Source of the DNA: Minisyncoccota bacterium
GTDB lineage: Bacteria > Patescibacteriota > Minisyncoccia > Phycocordibacterales > CAIJYI01
Assembly: GCA_023229825.1 (NCBI GenBank)
Contig: JALNYN010000021.1
Span: forward strand, 1 to 21,029
Length of the DNA: 21,029 bases
Direction of reading: 5' to 3'
This document shows, one piece after another, positions 1 through 7,629 of this stretch. The notes below the pieces were generated by a model. The model was not told the DNA's origin. It did not search any database and was given only the letters and a program-made list of their open reading frames with translations. Each line of letters starts with the position of its first letter. Position 1 is the stretch's first letter. A program made the position numbers and the translations under genes.

Positions 1-58
1 AGGGTCACAACACAAAAAATTCCACTTTGCAAAGTGGAATTTTTTGTGTTGTGACCCT
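1..58. repeat. Perfect 58-bp palindrome with terminator-like core
   Basis: Bases 1-28 are the exact reverse complement of 31-58, and the central GC is itself palindromic, so there is no asymmetric loop base. The core (A-run, TTCCACTTTG, then its complement and a T-run) would act as an intrinsic terminator in both directions and serves the minus-strand tRNA-Glu. The outer arms copy the last bases of the tRNA-Glu 3' end, so the left arm looks like the 3' end of a second, convergent tRNA-Glu. It could be an inverted duplication, a pair of convergent tRNAs sharing a terminator, or an assembly artefact at a contig edge. Confidence 0.85.
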
Positions 59-123
59 ACAGGGAATCGAACCCTGATTTAAAGCTTGAAAAGCTTCCGT
101 CCTAACCGTTAGACGATAGGGCC
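52..123 (-). tRNA. tRNA-Glu (anticodon UUC)
   Basis: Read on the minus strand this 72-nt gene has a 7-bp acceptor stem (GGCCCTA with TAGGGTC, one G-U pair), a D-arm, an anticodon loop TTTTCAA flanked by AAGC/GCTT, and a T-arm containing GGTTCGATTCC. The loop gives anticodon TTC for glutamate. The discriminator base is A and CCA is not encoded, so a CCA-adding enzyme is needed. The 3' end runs straight into the terminator-like palindrome at the window edge. Confidence 0.95.
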
Positions 124-138
124 AACACTAGTCGAAAG

Positions 139-197
139 TTAAAAGTCAAAAGTCTGTAAAGTCATAACGATTTCGTGACTTTTGACTTTATGGACCT
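139..197. repeat. Imperfect inverted repeat of AAAGTC-type words
   Basis: The word AAAGTCAAAAGTC near 139-152 is matched by its complement GACTTTTGACTTT near 178-191, with a further AAAGTC/GACTTT pair inside. It lies between tRNA-Glu and the tRNA-Ser region and contains no plausible ORF. It resembles in style the purine-rich inverted repeat at 18793-18843. The function is unknown; it may be a hairpin of the genome's repeat pool. Confidence 0.5.
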
Positions 198-204
198 GAT
201 GCTT

Positions 205-233
205 GCCCGTCCGTAGCTTTAGCGAAGGCGGGG
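205..233. repeat. GC-rich dispersed-type hairpin
   Basis: GCCCGTCCGTAGC followed by TTTAGCGAAGGCGGGG forms an imperfect hairpin (CCCGtCC/GGCGGG with an AGCTTTAGC core). It stands out from the AT-rich surroundings and looks like the short palindromic elements elsewhere in this window. No coding potential is seen. Confidence 0.5.
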
Positions 234-287
234 ACTTTATAGACTAATAAGAATATAGCATATTGTCTGGAAAAATCAAAGGGATTA

Positions 288-296
288 TGCTAGTAT
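288..296 (+). promoter_or_regulatory. Extended -10 promoter for the tRNA-Ser region
   Basis: TG-C-TAGTAT matches the extended -10 pattern seen repeatedly in this window. Transcription would begin near 303, upstream of both the tRNA-Ser remnant and the intact tRNA-Ser. No well-spaced -35 is visible (a TTGTCT at 263-268 is 22 bases away). Confidence 0.5.
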
Positions 297-320
297 ATAA
301 AAGTTAGCTCAACAACCCAT

Positions 321-340
321 GGAGAGGTGGCTGAGTGGTC
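321..340 (+). pseudogene. 5' remnant of a tRNA-Ser
   Basis: GGAGAGGTGGCTGAGTGGTC is the acceptor 5' strand plus the first part of the D-arm of a serine tRNA, closely matching the start of the intact gene at 399. It is then interrupted by a double hairpin (341-378), and no anticodon arm or T-arm follows before the next tRNA begins. It is best read as a tRNA broken by insertion of a repeat, or as a partial duplication of the tRNA 5' end. Confidence 0.7.
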
Positions 341-341
341 G

Positions 342-378
342 CCACCGCCAGCGGGCGGGGTCCCGCTCGCAAGCGGGA
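342..378. repeat. Double GC hairpin inserted in the tRNA remnant
   Basis: Two hairpins stand side by side: CCGCC-agcg-GGCGG and CCCGCT-cgca-AGCGGG. A related double hairpin occurs at about 14769-14803 (CCGCC-ggcg-GGCGG then TCCTCC-cgct-GGAGGA), so this is a dispersed family. It sits exactly where the D-loop of the tRNA-Ser remnant should continue. Confidence 0.65.
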
Positions 379-398
379 AAGGCAAAATTTAGACTAAT

Positions 399-485
399 GG
401 AGGGGTGGCTGAGAGGTCGAAGGCACATGACTCGAAATCATGAGAGCGGGTAACTGCTCCGAGGGTTCGAATCCCTCCCCCTCCG
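399..485 (+). tRNA. tRNA-Ser (anticodon CGA)
   Basis: This 87-nt class II tRNA has acceptor GGAGGGG/CCCCTCC, discriminator G as usual for serine, anticodon loop CTCGAAA in an ATGA/TCAT stem (anticodon CGA), a long variable arm, and T-arm GAGGG-TTCGAAT-CCCTC. CCA is not encoded. A strong intrinsic terminator follows at 542-580. The anticodon reads UCG codons. Confidence 0.96.
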
Positions 486-541
486 CTCGTAGTATTTTTT
501 ATCGGACCTATGCCGAGGGCTTGGTGTTTGGTAAAGATTTC

Positions 542-580
542 AAAAAAGTTCGTATCCTCTGGATGCGGACTTTTTTGTTT
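542..580 (+). terminator. Intrinsic terminator after tRNA-Ser
   Basis: A 16-bp stem (542-557 with 561-576, two G-U pairs, loop TCT) ends in a T-run. It closes the tRNA-Ser transcription unit before the large lipase gene. Confidence 0.85.
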
Positions 581-610
581 TTCCTTCCTTTTCTCACCTA
601 TTTCATGCTA

Positions 611-639
611 TTTTCATTTGCTGTTTTTTGTGATAGTAT
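611..639 (+). promoter_or_regulatory. Candidate extended -10 promoter for the lipase gene
   Basis: TG-A-TAGTAT at 631-639, with a weak TTTTCA 17 bases upstream, predicts a start near 646 and a leader of about 40 nt. No clear Shine-Dalgarno site precedes the ATG at 687. Confidence 0.45.
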
Positions 640-686
640 CGCCTCAAAAGTAACCCATTTTTTAGCCGTTTAATTCGTAAAAAATA

Positions 687-3600
687 ATGAAAAAACTCAT
701 CCTACTCGCCGTTATCTTCTTCTCTCTTCCGTCGGTATCATTAGCATCAATCGAAGTTTCCGGAAATGTTTCGGGAAATTGGACAAAAGATGCCGGTCCA
801 TATATCGTTCACGATATCACGATTCCTTCGGGAAGCACTCTCACGATAGAACCGGGAACGGTGATAAAAATGAACAGTATTTGGGACAGAATATCCGTTC
901 TCGGAAATTTGAACGCGGTTGGTACTGAATCCAATCCGATATATTTTACCTCAATCAATGATAATTCAGTCGGGGGAGCAACAGGCAACGGAACTCCAAA
1001 TCAGAATGACTGGGCACATATTATAGTGCTCGGCGGGGGCTCGGCGACTTTTGATCACTCCATAATTCGTTATGGCGGATACTATTATTCCGGTGCGAAC
1101 GTATACAACAACGGCGGAACAATTTCTGTTTCAAACTCAAACATTGGTTATGCATCGGGATATGGGATATATCATACAAGCGGAAATACGACCATGCAAA
1201 ACTCTTCGATTACCAACAGTAATATCTACGGCGTGTACGGAACAGGTTCAGGCGAAATTACTCTTAACAGCAATACGTTTACTGATAATTCAAATGCTGC
1301 CTCTTCTTTTGATTTTGGTTCGGGGTTGGTTTTACATAATACGGGAAATACAGCATTTGGCTCTGGTCTTCGTGGCTTTGTGATGGGCGGTTCTCTCACA
1401 GCAAGCCAACATTGGGTAAAAGAAGGATTGCCGTATATCATTTCTGATCTTACCGTTCCTGTAGGAAGCGAACTTTCTATTGATGCCGGCGCTGTCATTA
1501 AATTCCGTAGTATTTGGGATCGTCTTTCTATCTTGGGGACGATCAGCGCAAATGGAACAGCATCCGATCCGATATATTTTACCTCTATAAAAGATGATGC
1601 GGCATTAGGCGACACTAACGGTGACAATTGGGACAGTCTGCCTACTCCGAATGATTGGGCTCACATTATTGTGCTCGGTGGTGGAGTTGCAAATTTTGAA
1701 AATTCCGTAATCCGATACGGAGGATATTACTACTCGGGTGCCGATGTCTATAATAATGGCGGAACGCTCAGCATCTCAAGTTCTACGATCGCTCGCGCAT
1801 CCGGTTACGGAATATATCACACGAACGGTTCCACTTCGGTTGCAGGAAGCACGATCGTTAACAATACTACTTACGGTGTGTATGGCACAGGATCAGGATC
1901 GGTATCGCTCGTCGGTAATACCTTCACTAACAATCAAAATTCATCTGCTTCGTTCGACTTCGGCTCAGGTCTTGTTGTGACGAATTCAGGAAATACGGCA
2001 AACGGGACCGGATTGCGTGGTCTCGTGATGGGCGGATCTCTTACTGCGAGCCAGCATTGGGTAAAAGAAGGTTTGCCTTATATCATCTCTGACCTTACTG
2101 TCTCCACGGGAAGTACTCTCGATATCGACGCGGGTGCCGTGATCAAATTTAGAAGCATTTGGGATCGCCTTTCTATTTTAGGAACGCTTTCTGCAAACGG
2201 CACTGCCACCGACCAGATATTTTTCACTTCTCTCAAAGACGATTCTATTCTCGGAGATACGAATTCGGACGGAACTGATTCGTCTCCTCAAGCAAACGAC
2301 TGGGCACATATTATAGTGCTCGGCGGGGGCAGAACTACTTTTGATCACTCCATAATTCGTTATGGTGGATACTATTATTCGGGCGCGGATATTTACAATA
2401 ACGGAGGAACTCTTTCTGTTTCAAATTCCGAAGTATCGCACGCTTCAGGTTACGGCGTTTATCATACGTCAGGAGCGACTACTGTGGAAAATTCTACTTT
2501 GTCACATAGCAATACGTACGGTATTTATGCAACAGGTTCGGGGAATTTTACTCTTACGGGAAACACTTTTTCTGATAATGACAATTCGGCTGCAACATTC
2601 GATTTTGGTTCGGGGTTGGTGCTGACTAATTCCGGAAATTCCGCAAGCGGAAAAGGATTACGCGGTCTCGTGATGGGCGGGTCTCTTACCGCGAGTCAGC
2701 ATTGGAAAAAAGAAAATCTCTCGTATATTATTTCAGATCTCACTGTTCCGACAGGAAGCGCTCTGACGGTTGACCCTGGTGCTGTCGTGAAATTTCGCAG
2801 CATATGGGATCGTCTTTCAATTCTCGGAACGCTTAACGCCATCGGAACGGCAGCCAATCCCATCTACTTCACTTCTCTTAAAGACGATGATGTTCTTGGT
2901 GACACAAACGCCGATGGAAATATTTCTTCGCCCGCACCGAACGATTGGGCGCATATAATCATTTTGAGCGGAGGAAATGCAACATTTGATCACGCTTTTA
3001 TAAAATATGGCGGGTATTATTACTCGGGCGCGAATCTCTATAACAGCGGTGGTACGCTTTCCGTTTCCAATTCTCAAATTTCGTTCGCGTCGGGACACGG
3101 AATTTACCAGACGAGCGGAACGACGACCCTACACCGAAATTCCATCAAAAATAATGTGAGTTACGGGGTGTATAATGCTTCGCCGAACACTATTGATGCC
3201 TCTGAAACTTTCTGGGGCGATACCACCGGTCCGAAACATACAACACTTAATCCGACAGCAACAGGAAACGGTGTTTCGGATAATGTATTCTTCATCCCGT
3301 GGCTTTTGACTGATCCAATCGAAGAGGTTCAACCGCCGGAACCGATGGGAAAAACTCCTGTTTTGTTCGTGCCCGGAATAATGGGAACAGAGATTTCGAA
3401 AGGAAGTGATTTGTTGTGGGCAAACATACCAAATATGTTGAAATCTCCTAGTGATAGTTTTATGGATCCACTTGCTTTTAATTTAGCAGGCACACCTTCA
3501 GATACTTCTGTTACTGTTGGGCAGGTTATTGGAAATCCAGAAGGAAGATTTGATTACACAGAGGGGCTTGTTTCTGAATTCCTCTCCCGAGGATACTCCA

Positions 3601-5708
3601 CTAATACTGAATTTTTTATGTACCCGTACGATTGGAGAGCCGATATTGCGAATAATGCTGATGTTGCGCTAAAGAAGAAAATTGAAGATATCGCAGGAGG
3701 AGGAAAAATTGATATTATTGCACACAGTCAGGGTGGACTTCTCGTCAAAAAATTCTTACTTGAACATCCGGAAGATAACGCAAAGATACGTAAAATTGTT
3801 TTTATTGGAACGCCGAACTTGGGCGCACCAAAAGCCGCAAAAGTACTCCTCTCTGGCGATACCATGGGGGTTCAATTGGGTGTATTCGGTCTTAGTCCAA
3901 TAGAAGTGAAAAACATTTCGCAAAATATGCCGTCGGTCTATGAGTTACTACCTTCTCGCGAATATTTTGCCCATTCTTCTGGATATCTCGGAAAAGAAAT
4001 TCTCCATAGAACTTATACAGAAAATGTTATTTACGATTACGATACTACAAAATCAACACTTATCGGAAAAGGTTTGAATTCAGCACTTATCAACAACGCC
4101 GAAAATTTCCATTCTAACGCTCTTGATAATTTTAGTTTTACCGGAACAGGAATAGATGTTTGGAACATTATCGGATGCCAGACACCGACAGTGATGCAAG
4201 TGATTGAAAAGAATCCGAGATTTAGTGTGGTAAAGTATGACGCGGGAGATGAAACCGTTCCGTTCTTTTCAGCAGCACATATCGGCGGAGCGACAAATTT
4301 GTACGCCCTTAAAGCAAATCATTCCACGATGCCGTCTGCTCCAATCATTCGGGCTCAGGTTGCTGATATTCTCACTGGCGATTCCGTTCAAACAAGATTG
4401 GGGTTAACTGCGAACGCGAACGAATGCAAAATAAGTGGTATGTCGGTATCCGTCCATTCTCCTGCTGATCTTAATGTTTACGATCCGGAAGGAAGACATC
4501 TCGGACCCAATTCGGACGGCACCTTTGATGCGGATATTCCCGGTGTTGCATACGATACTATAGGCGAAGAAAAATTTGCGTTTCTTCCCGAACTTCCAAG
4601 TGGACAAAATTACACCGTCAAACTTATTGCGACAGGTTCCGGAAATATGAGTTTTGTTTCGGAAAAGGTGGAAAATAGCGCCACAGTAAATACGGCGGCA
4701 TATTACGATATTCCGATATCAATCGGCACAACGGCGGATATTGCGCTTACTGAAACAAACACTCAGCCCCTCGTCCTTAAATCATCTGACGGCGCTACTC
4801 AGAATATTTTGCCGAGCGTTGGAACGGGAGATACTTTGCCGGATACGATTGCTCCGCAAACGACCGCAACACCAATCGGAACGCTTGGTCAAAATAACTG
4901 GTATACCTCGGATGTTTCCCTAACTTTTAGCGCAACCGATTTACCAGATGCCGCATCCTCCGGTGTTTACGAAACAAGATACTCGTTGGACGATGGAACG
5001 ACATGGGCGACAACAACGCCAGTCGTCATCTCAACCGAAGGCACAACGGTTATCATGTATTACTCAGTAGATAACGCAGGAAACATTGAGGCGACGAGTA
5101 CCATTTCCGTAAAGATCGACAAAACCGCTCCGGAGGTCGCAATCAGCAGCCCGACAAATGGCGGCGAATATTTCCTCAACCAGAACATTCTCGCTGAGTG
5201 GTCCGCGGCAGATACTGTTTCGGGGATGTTACTGTCCGAAGGGACGACAACGACCGGAGCTTCGATAGACACGGGAACCATTGGAGAAAAAACTTACTCA
5301 GTTTTTGCGACCGATAATGCGGGAAATGCTTCCGCGAAAACCGTAACGTATTCCGTCCGCTACGATTACGGAGGTATCCTTCAGCCGATAAACGCCGACG
5401 GGAAGAGCATCTTTAAACTCGGTTCCACTGTTCCCGTAAAGTTCCGGATAAAATATGCGGATGGAAACTTCATTTCTACCGCAACGGCGAATATCTACGT
5501 TAATAAAATTTCAAACGGAGTTCTCGGCACGGAAACGGAAGCAGTTTCGACAAGCGCGGCAACTTCGGGAAATCTATTCCGTTACGATACAATCGGCAAT
5601 CAATACGTTTTCAACCTTGCGACCAAACCGCTCTCTGTCGGGACGTGGCAGATACGCATCGCAATTGATGACGGAACATCAAAAACAGTAACGATATCGT
5701 TACGATGA
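687..5708 (+). CDS. Exported beta-helix/LCAT-type lipase with PxKF C-terminus
   Basis: The 1673-aa protein starts with a clear signal peptide (residues 1-20, MKKLILLAVIFF...LA). Residues about 21-870 hold four copies of a roughly 215-aa repeat rich in short G/N/S beta-strand turns, as in right-handed beta-helix proteins. Residues about 885-1260 are an LCAT/PLA2-XV-type alpha/beta hydrolase: the oxyanion region reads FVPGIMGTE, the hallmark PYDWR is at 980-984, and the nucleophile elbow AHSQGG carries Ser1014. Asp1188 (GDETVP) and His1212 (NHSTMP) complete the triad. Then come a linker domain, two Ig-like modules (about 1387-1480 and 1481-1558) and a PxKF-type module (KLGSTVPVKF). Family knowledge suggests lipid acyl-ester hydrolysis or transfer. 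Export and action at the surface, perhaps on host or neighbour lipids, is inference. No sorting motif or C-terminal anchor is visible. Confidence 0.9.
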   Translation: MKKLILLAVIFFSLPSVSLASIEVSGNVSGNWTKDAGPYIVHDITIPSGSTLTIEPGTVIKMNSIWDRISVLGNLNAVGTESNPIYFTSINDNSVGGATGNGTPNQNDWAHIIVLGGGSATFDHSIIRYGGYYYSGANVYNNGGTISVSNSNIGYASGYGIYHTSGNTTMQNSSITNSNIYGVYGTGSGEITLNSNTFTDNSNAASSFDFGSGLVLHNTGNTAFGSGLRGFVMGGSLTASQHWVKEGLPYIISDLTVPVGSELSIDAGAVIKFRSIWDRLSILGTISANGTASDPIYFTSIKDDAALGDTNGDNWDSLPTPNDWAHIIVLGGGVANFENSVIRYGGYYYSGADVYNNGGTLSISSSTIARASGYGIYHTNGSTSVAGSTIVNNTTYGVYGTGSGSVSLVGNTFTNNQNSSASFDFGSGLVVTNSGNTANGTGLRGLVMGGSLTASQHWVKEGLPYIISDLTVSTGSTLDIDAGAVIKFRSIWDRLSILGTLSANGTATDQIFFTSLKDDSILGDTNSDGTDSSPQANDWAHIIVLGGGRTTFDHSIIRYGGYYYSGADIYNNGGTLSVSNSEVSHASGYGVYHTSGATTVENSTLSHSNTYGIYATGSGNFTLTGNTFSDNDNSAATFDFGSGLVLTNSGNSASGKGLRGLVMGGSLTASQHWKKENLSYIISDLTVPTGSALTVDPGAVVKFRSIWDRLSILGTLNAIGTAANPIYFTSLKDDDVLGDTNADGNISSPAPNDWAHIIILSGGNATFDHAFIKYGGYYYSGANLYNSGGTLSVSNSQISFASGHGIYQTSGTTTLHRNSIKNNVSYGVYNASPNTIDASETFWGDTTGPKHTTLNPTATGNGVSDNVFFIPWLLTDPIEEVQPPEPMGKTPVLFVPGIMGTEISKGSDLLWANIPNMLKSPSDSFMDPLAFNLAGTPSDTSVTVGQVIGNPEGRFDYTEGLVSEFLSRGYSTNTEFFMYPYDWRADIANNADVALKKKIEDIAGGGKIDIIAHSQGGLLVKKFLLEHPEDNAKIRKIVFIGTPNLGAPKAAKVLLSGDTMGVQLGVFGLSPIEVKNISQNMPSVYELLPSREYFAHSSGYLGKEILHRTYTENVIYDYDTTKSTLIGKGLNSALINNAENFHSNALDNFSFTGTGIDVWNIIGCQTPTVMQVIEKNPRFSVVKYDAGDETVPFFSAAHIGGATNLYALKANHSTMPSAPIIRAQVADILTGDSVQTRLGLTANANECKISGMSVSVHSPADLNVYDPEGRHLGPNSDGTFDADIPGVAYDTIGEEKFAFLPELPSGQNYTVKLIATGSGNMSFVSEKVENSATVNTAAYYDIPISIGTTADIALTETNTQPLVLKSSDGATQNILPSVGTGDTLPDTIAPQTTATPIGTLGQNNWYTSDVSLTFSATDLPDAASSGVYETRYSLDDGTTWATTTPVVISTEGTTVIMYYSVDNAGNIEATSTISVKIDKTAPEVAISSPTNGGEYFLNQNILAEWSAADTVSGMLLSEGTTTTGASIDTGTIGEKTYSVFATDNAGNASAKTVTYSVRYDYGGILQPINADGKSIFKLGSTVPVKFRIKYADGNFISTATANIYVNKISNGVLGTETEAVSTSAATSGNLFRYDTIGNQYVFNLATKPLSVGTWQIRIAIDDGTSKTVTISLR
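779..3200 (+). repeat. Four in-gene repeats of about 645 bp
   Basis: The word ATTGG at the start of each unit falls at about 779, 1411, 2056 and 2701, so units 2 and 3 are exactly 645 bp (215 codons); unit 1 is slightly shorter. Each unit carries NDWAHII, YGGYYYSGA, SGYGIYHT-type and GLRGxVMGGSLTASQHW segments. Units 1 and 3 share longer identical DNA tracts than neighbouring units do, suggesting gene conversion or block duplication. Confidence 0.9.
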
Positions 5709-5770
5709 TTCTAAAACGCGAGAATTAAACACGAGTGAACGAAGAAGAAGATGTTTTATACCAAAAGAAG

Positions 5771-5779
5771 TGATATAAT
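5771..5779 (+). promoter_or_regulatory. Extended -10 promoter, leaderless start
   Basis: TG-A-TATAAT is followed by exactly six bases and then the GTG at 5786. Transcription would start at or next to the start codon. The same spacing occurs before 13948 and 17111. Confidence 0.65.
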
Positions 5780-5785
5780 TTAAAG

Positions 5786-6142
5786 GTGATTATTGTAACT
5801 GTTCAAAATATGTTTTTAAAACCAAATAAATACAAATTAGCTTTGTTTGTAATATTTCTCGCCTTGGGGTACTTGTCGTATCAATATGCTTTGAACCATC
5901 TGATGGATTGTTTTTTGAGTACTGTATGCCAAAGATCAGCCATGGATTATTTAATGATGGCTTTTTCTAGTATCTTACTATTACCTGTATATGCGGGGAT
6001 TGCCATTTTGACACCTCTCGTCAACCCAACCGAGGATATGGTGTTACTAAATTTATCCTACTCACTAGTTGGTTTAGTTTATTATTATTTTTTGTCGTGT
6101 GTTATGTACACCTTGTTTATCAAGTATCGCAGCAGAAGATAG
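5786..6142 (+). CDS. Small three-helix membrane protein, unknown
   Basis: This 118-aa protein is not recognised. It has three hydrophobic segments, at about residues 19-37 (LALFVIFLALGYLSY), 57-76 (MMAFSSILLLPVYAGIAIL) and 87-112, ending in a basic tail KYRSRR, consistent with an inner-membrane protein. The start is either the leaderless GTG at 5786, six bases after TATAAT, or the ATG at 5810 (residue 9, MFLKPNK), which begins with a more typical positively charged N-terminus but has no ribosome site. The next small membrane gene follows after 66 bases and has its own promoter. Base composition is AT-rich compared with the lipase gene. Confidence 0.7.
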   Translation: MIIVTVQNMFLKPNKYKLALFVIFLALGYLSYQYALNHLMDCFLSTVCQRSAMDYLMMAFSSILLLPVYAGIAILTPLVNPTEDMVLLNLSYSLVGLVYYYFLSCVMYTLFIKYRSRR

Positions 6143-6169
6143 AAAAACCACACGCAAAACTCAATGTGA

Positions 6170-6178
6170 TGATATACT
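6170..6178 (+). promoter_or_regulatory. Extended -10 promoter
   Basis: TG-A-TATACT lies 30 bases before the ATG at 6209. The short leader holds an AGGA about ten bases before the start codon. Confidence 0.55.
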
Positions 6179-6208
6179 GAAGCTATTAGAAAAATAGGAA
6201 TTTTAACT

Positions 6209-6574
6209 ATGAAAAATTTAACAAAAAAAGAGAGACTGATTTTTAGTACTTTCTCTGCTTTATTTATTGTCCCGGAACTTGTATGGGGAATGATAAGCAA
6301 ATACTGGTTTTTCTCAATCTTTGGGTCGTGGAAAAACTTGGAGCAGAATGTTGCTTTTTTGAGCGACAATACCAATGCGAAACTGTATACAAATATTTTG
6401 TTCTTGCAAATTCTTAGTCTTTTAGTGTTATTAATACTTGCAACATACAAAGGGAAAAAATTAAAATTTTTTACACCGATTATTGTTTTACTTATTGCTT
6501 TAATAGGACTTGGTGGTATCGTGCTTATGTACTCCTACGCTTTGTCTTATGTGCAATACTCTATTGGGCTTTAA
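6209..6574 (+). CDS. Small three-helix membrane protein, unknown
   Basis: The 121-aa product has a basic start (MKNLTKKER) and hydrophobic segments at about 11-28, 64-79 and 87-110, with a polar stretch of about 30 residues between the first and second (WKNLEQNVAFLSDNTNAK). I do not recognise a family. It follows another small membrane gene in the same direction, but each has an extended -10 of its own, so they need not be one operon. The ATG is supported by a weak AGGA. In-frame sequence after the TAA continues open for 36 codons and looks protein-like (see 6575-6685). Confidence 0.7.
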   Translation: MKNLTKKERLIFSTFSALFIVPELVWGMISKYWFFSIFGSWKNLEQNVAFLSDNTNAKLYTNILFLQILSLLVLLILATYKGKKLKFFTPIIVLLIALIGLGGIVLMYSYALSYVQYSIGL

Positions 6575-6685
6575 GCTTTTTCTGGCGGCGCACAGAATTC
6601 TTATACTTTTTCCCCCGAATTATCGGATGTTGAAGGAGCTGCACTCAAAATGAGACTTCTTTTAGAAGACCTATTTTATAAATAG
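6575..6685 (+). pseudogene. Possible coding remnant after the stop
   Basis: Directly after the TAA at 6572-6574 the same frame stays open for 36 codons, ending in TAG at 6683. The end reads SDVEGAALKMRLLLEDLFYK, with the amphipathic look of a real C-terminus. It may be the tail of a decayed gene or chance; no start codon or ribosome site is evident. Confidence 0.25.
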
Positions 6686-6746
6686 ATTTAAACCGACTTA
6701 ATATAAGAAAAAAAACACAAAATGACCGCTTCGGTTTGGTCAACGG

Positions 6747-6870
6747 AATGGGGTCAGGTACGATTGTTTTCTAAAATATGTATAGCGTTGTTATTGCTAA
6801 TATACCTTTAAATATACGATTGAAAATAAATTAGCACATAATTCGAAAAACAATCGTACCTGACCCCATT
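6747..6870. mobile_element. MITE-like element with 24-bp terminal inverted repeats
   Basis: Bases 6747-6770 (AATGGGGTCAGGTACGATTG plus TTTT) are the exact reverse complement of 6847-6870. The 124-bp element has an AT-rich, non-coding interior with a smaller inverted pair (TGCTAAT/ATTAGCA). GGGGTCAGGT-type ends resemble those I associate with REP/RAYT-linked palindromes, from memory and unchecked. No target-site duplication is obvious. Its right end lies 18 bases before the deacetylase ATG, so it may supply or disrupt that gene's upstream region. Confidence 0.7.
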
Positions 6871-6888
6871 ATCCGGCAAATTAGAACT

Positions 6889-7608
6889 ATGAATAAATTT
6901 TTCAAAATATCTCTGATCACATTAGGAATAATCCTTGCTGTGATGGCCGCTTTGTACGGTACCTATAAGCTTATGAATTCCAGAACATACCAAGTGTTTG
7001 GGACGCTGATAGCAAGGGTCGACACAGACGAAAAATTGATCGCGCTCACCTTCGATGACGCTCCGACCGTCTATACGGACGAAGTGCTTGACGTACTCAA
7101 ACAACGGCAAATACCTGCCACGTTTTATGTCATCGGCCAACAAATTGAAAAGTATCCTGACACAGCAAAGCGGATAATCACCAATGGAAATGAAATTGGA
7201 AACCATTCGTATTCGCATCAACGGATGATATTTAAATCGCAGAGTTTCATCGATACGGAGATTCAAAAAACAAATGATCTCATTAGAGAGGCCGGGTATG
7301 AAGGCGATATTACGTTCCGCCCGCCTAACTGTAAAAAACTTTTTGGCTTGCCTTGGTATTTAAGTAAACACAATATCAAAACCATTACGGTTGATGTTGA
7401 GCCTGACACCTACGGCGCGTCCGCTGATTTCTTCGTAGATAACACTATCAAGTATACGAAGCCCGGCTCCATTATTCTCTTGCACCCGTTCTGTGAGACG
7501 TGCGGTGAACAACGAAAAGCTTTACCTCTGATAATCGATGCACTTAAACAGAAAGGATATACATTTGTAACGGTGTCCGAATTATTACAGAAAGGTGGAG
7601 TTCAATAG
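6889..7608 (+). CDS. Membrane-anchored polysaccharide deacetylase (NodB fold)
   Basis: The 239-aa protein has an N-terminal membrane anchor or uncleaved signal (residues 5-24), then a NodB homology domain from about 48 to 233. Visible motifs are MT1 TFDDAP with catalytic-base Asp56 and metal-ligand Asp57, MT2 HSYSH with metal ligands His106 and His110, MT3 FRPP (Arg144), and MT5 LLHP with His199. All key residues of carbohydrate esterase family 4 are therefore present. The expected role is metal-dependent removal of N-acetyl groups from peptidoglycan or an exopolysaccharide outside the membrane; the substrate cannot be told. The MITE-like element ends just upstream, no strong ribosome site is seen, and the stop is followed by the promoter of the next small gene. 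Confidence 0.92.
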   Translation: MNKFFKISLITLGIILAVMAALYGTYKLMNSRTYQVFGTLIARVDTDEKLIALTFDDAPTVYTDEVLDVLKQRQIPATFYVIGQQIEKYPDTAKRIITNGNEIGNHSYSHQRMIFKSQSFIDTEIQKTNDLIREAGYEGDITFRPPNCKKLFGLPWYLSKHNIKTITVDVEPDTYGASADFFVDNTIKYTKPGSIILLHPFCETCGEQRKALPLIIDALKQKGYTFVTVSELLQKGGVQ

Positions 7609-7629
7609 ACTATCAATGGAATAAAAAAT

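Noticed and set aside
440..673. 77-aa plus-strand ORF
   Set aside because: It begins inside tRNA-Ser, crosses a strong terminator and has no ribosome site or protein-like composition.
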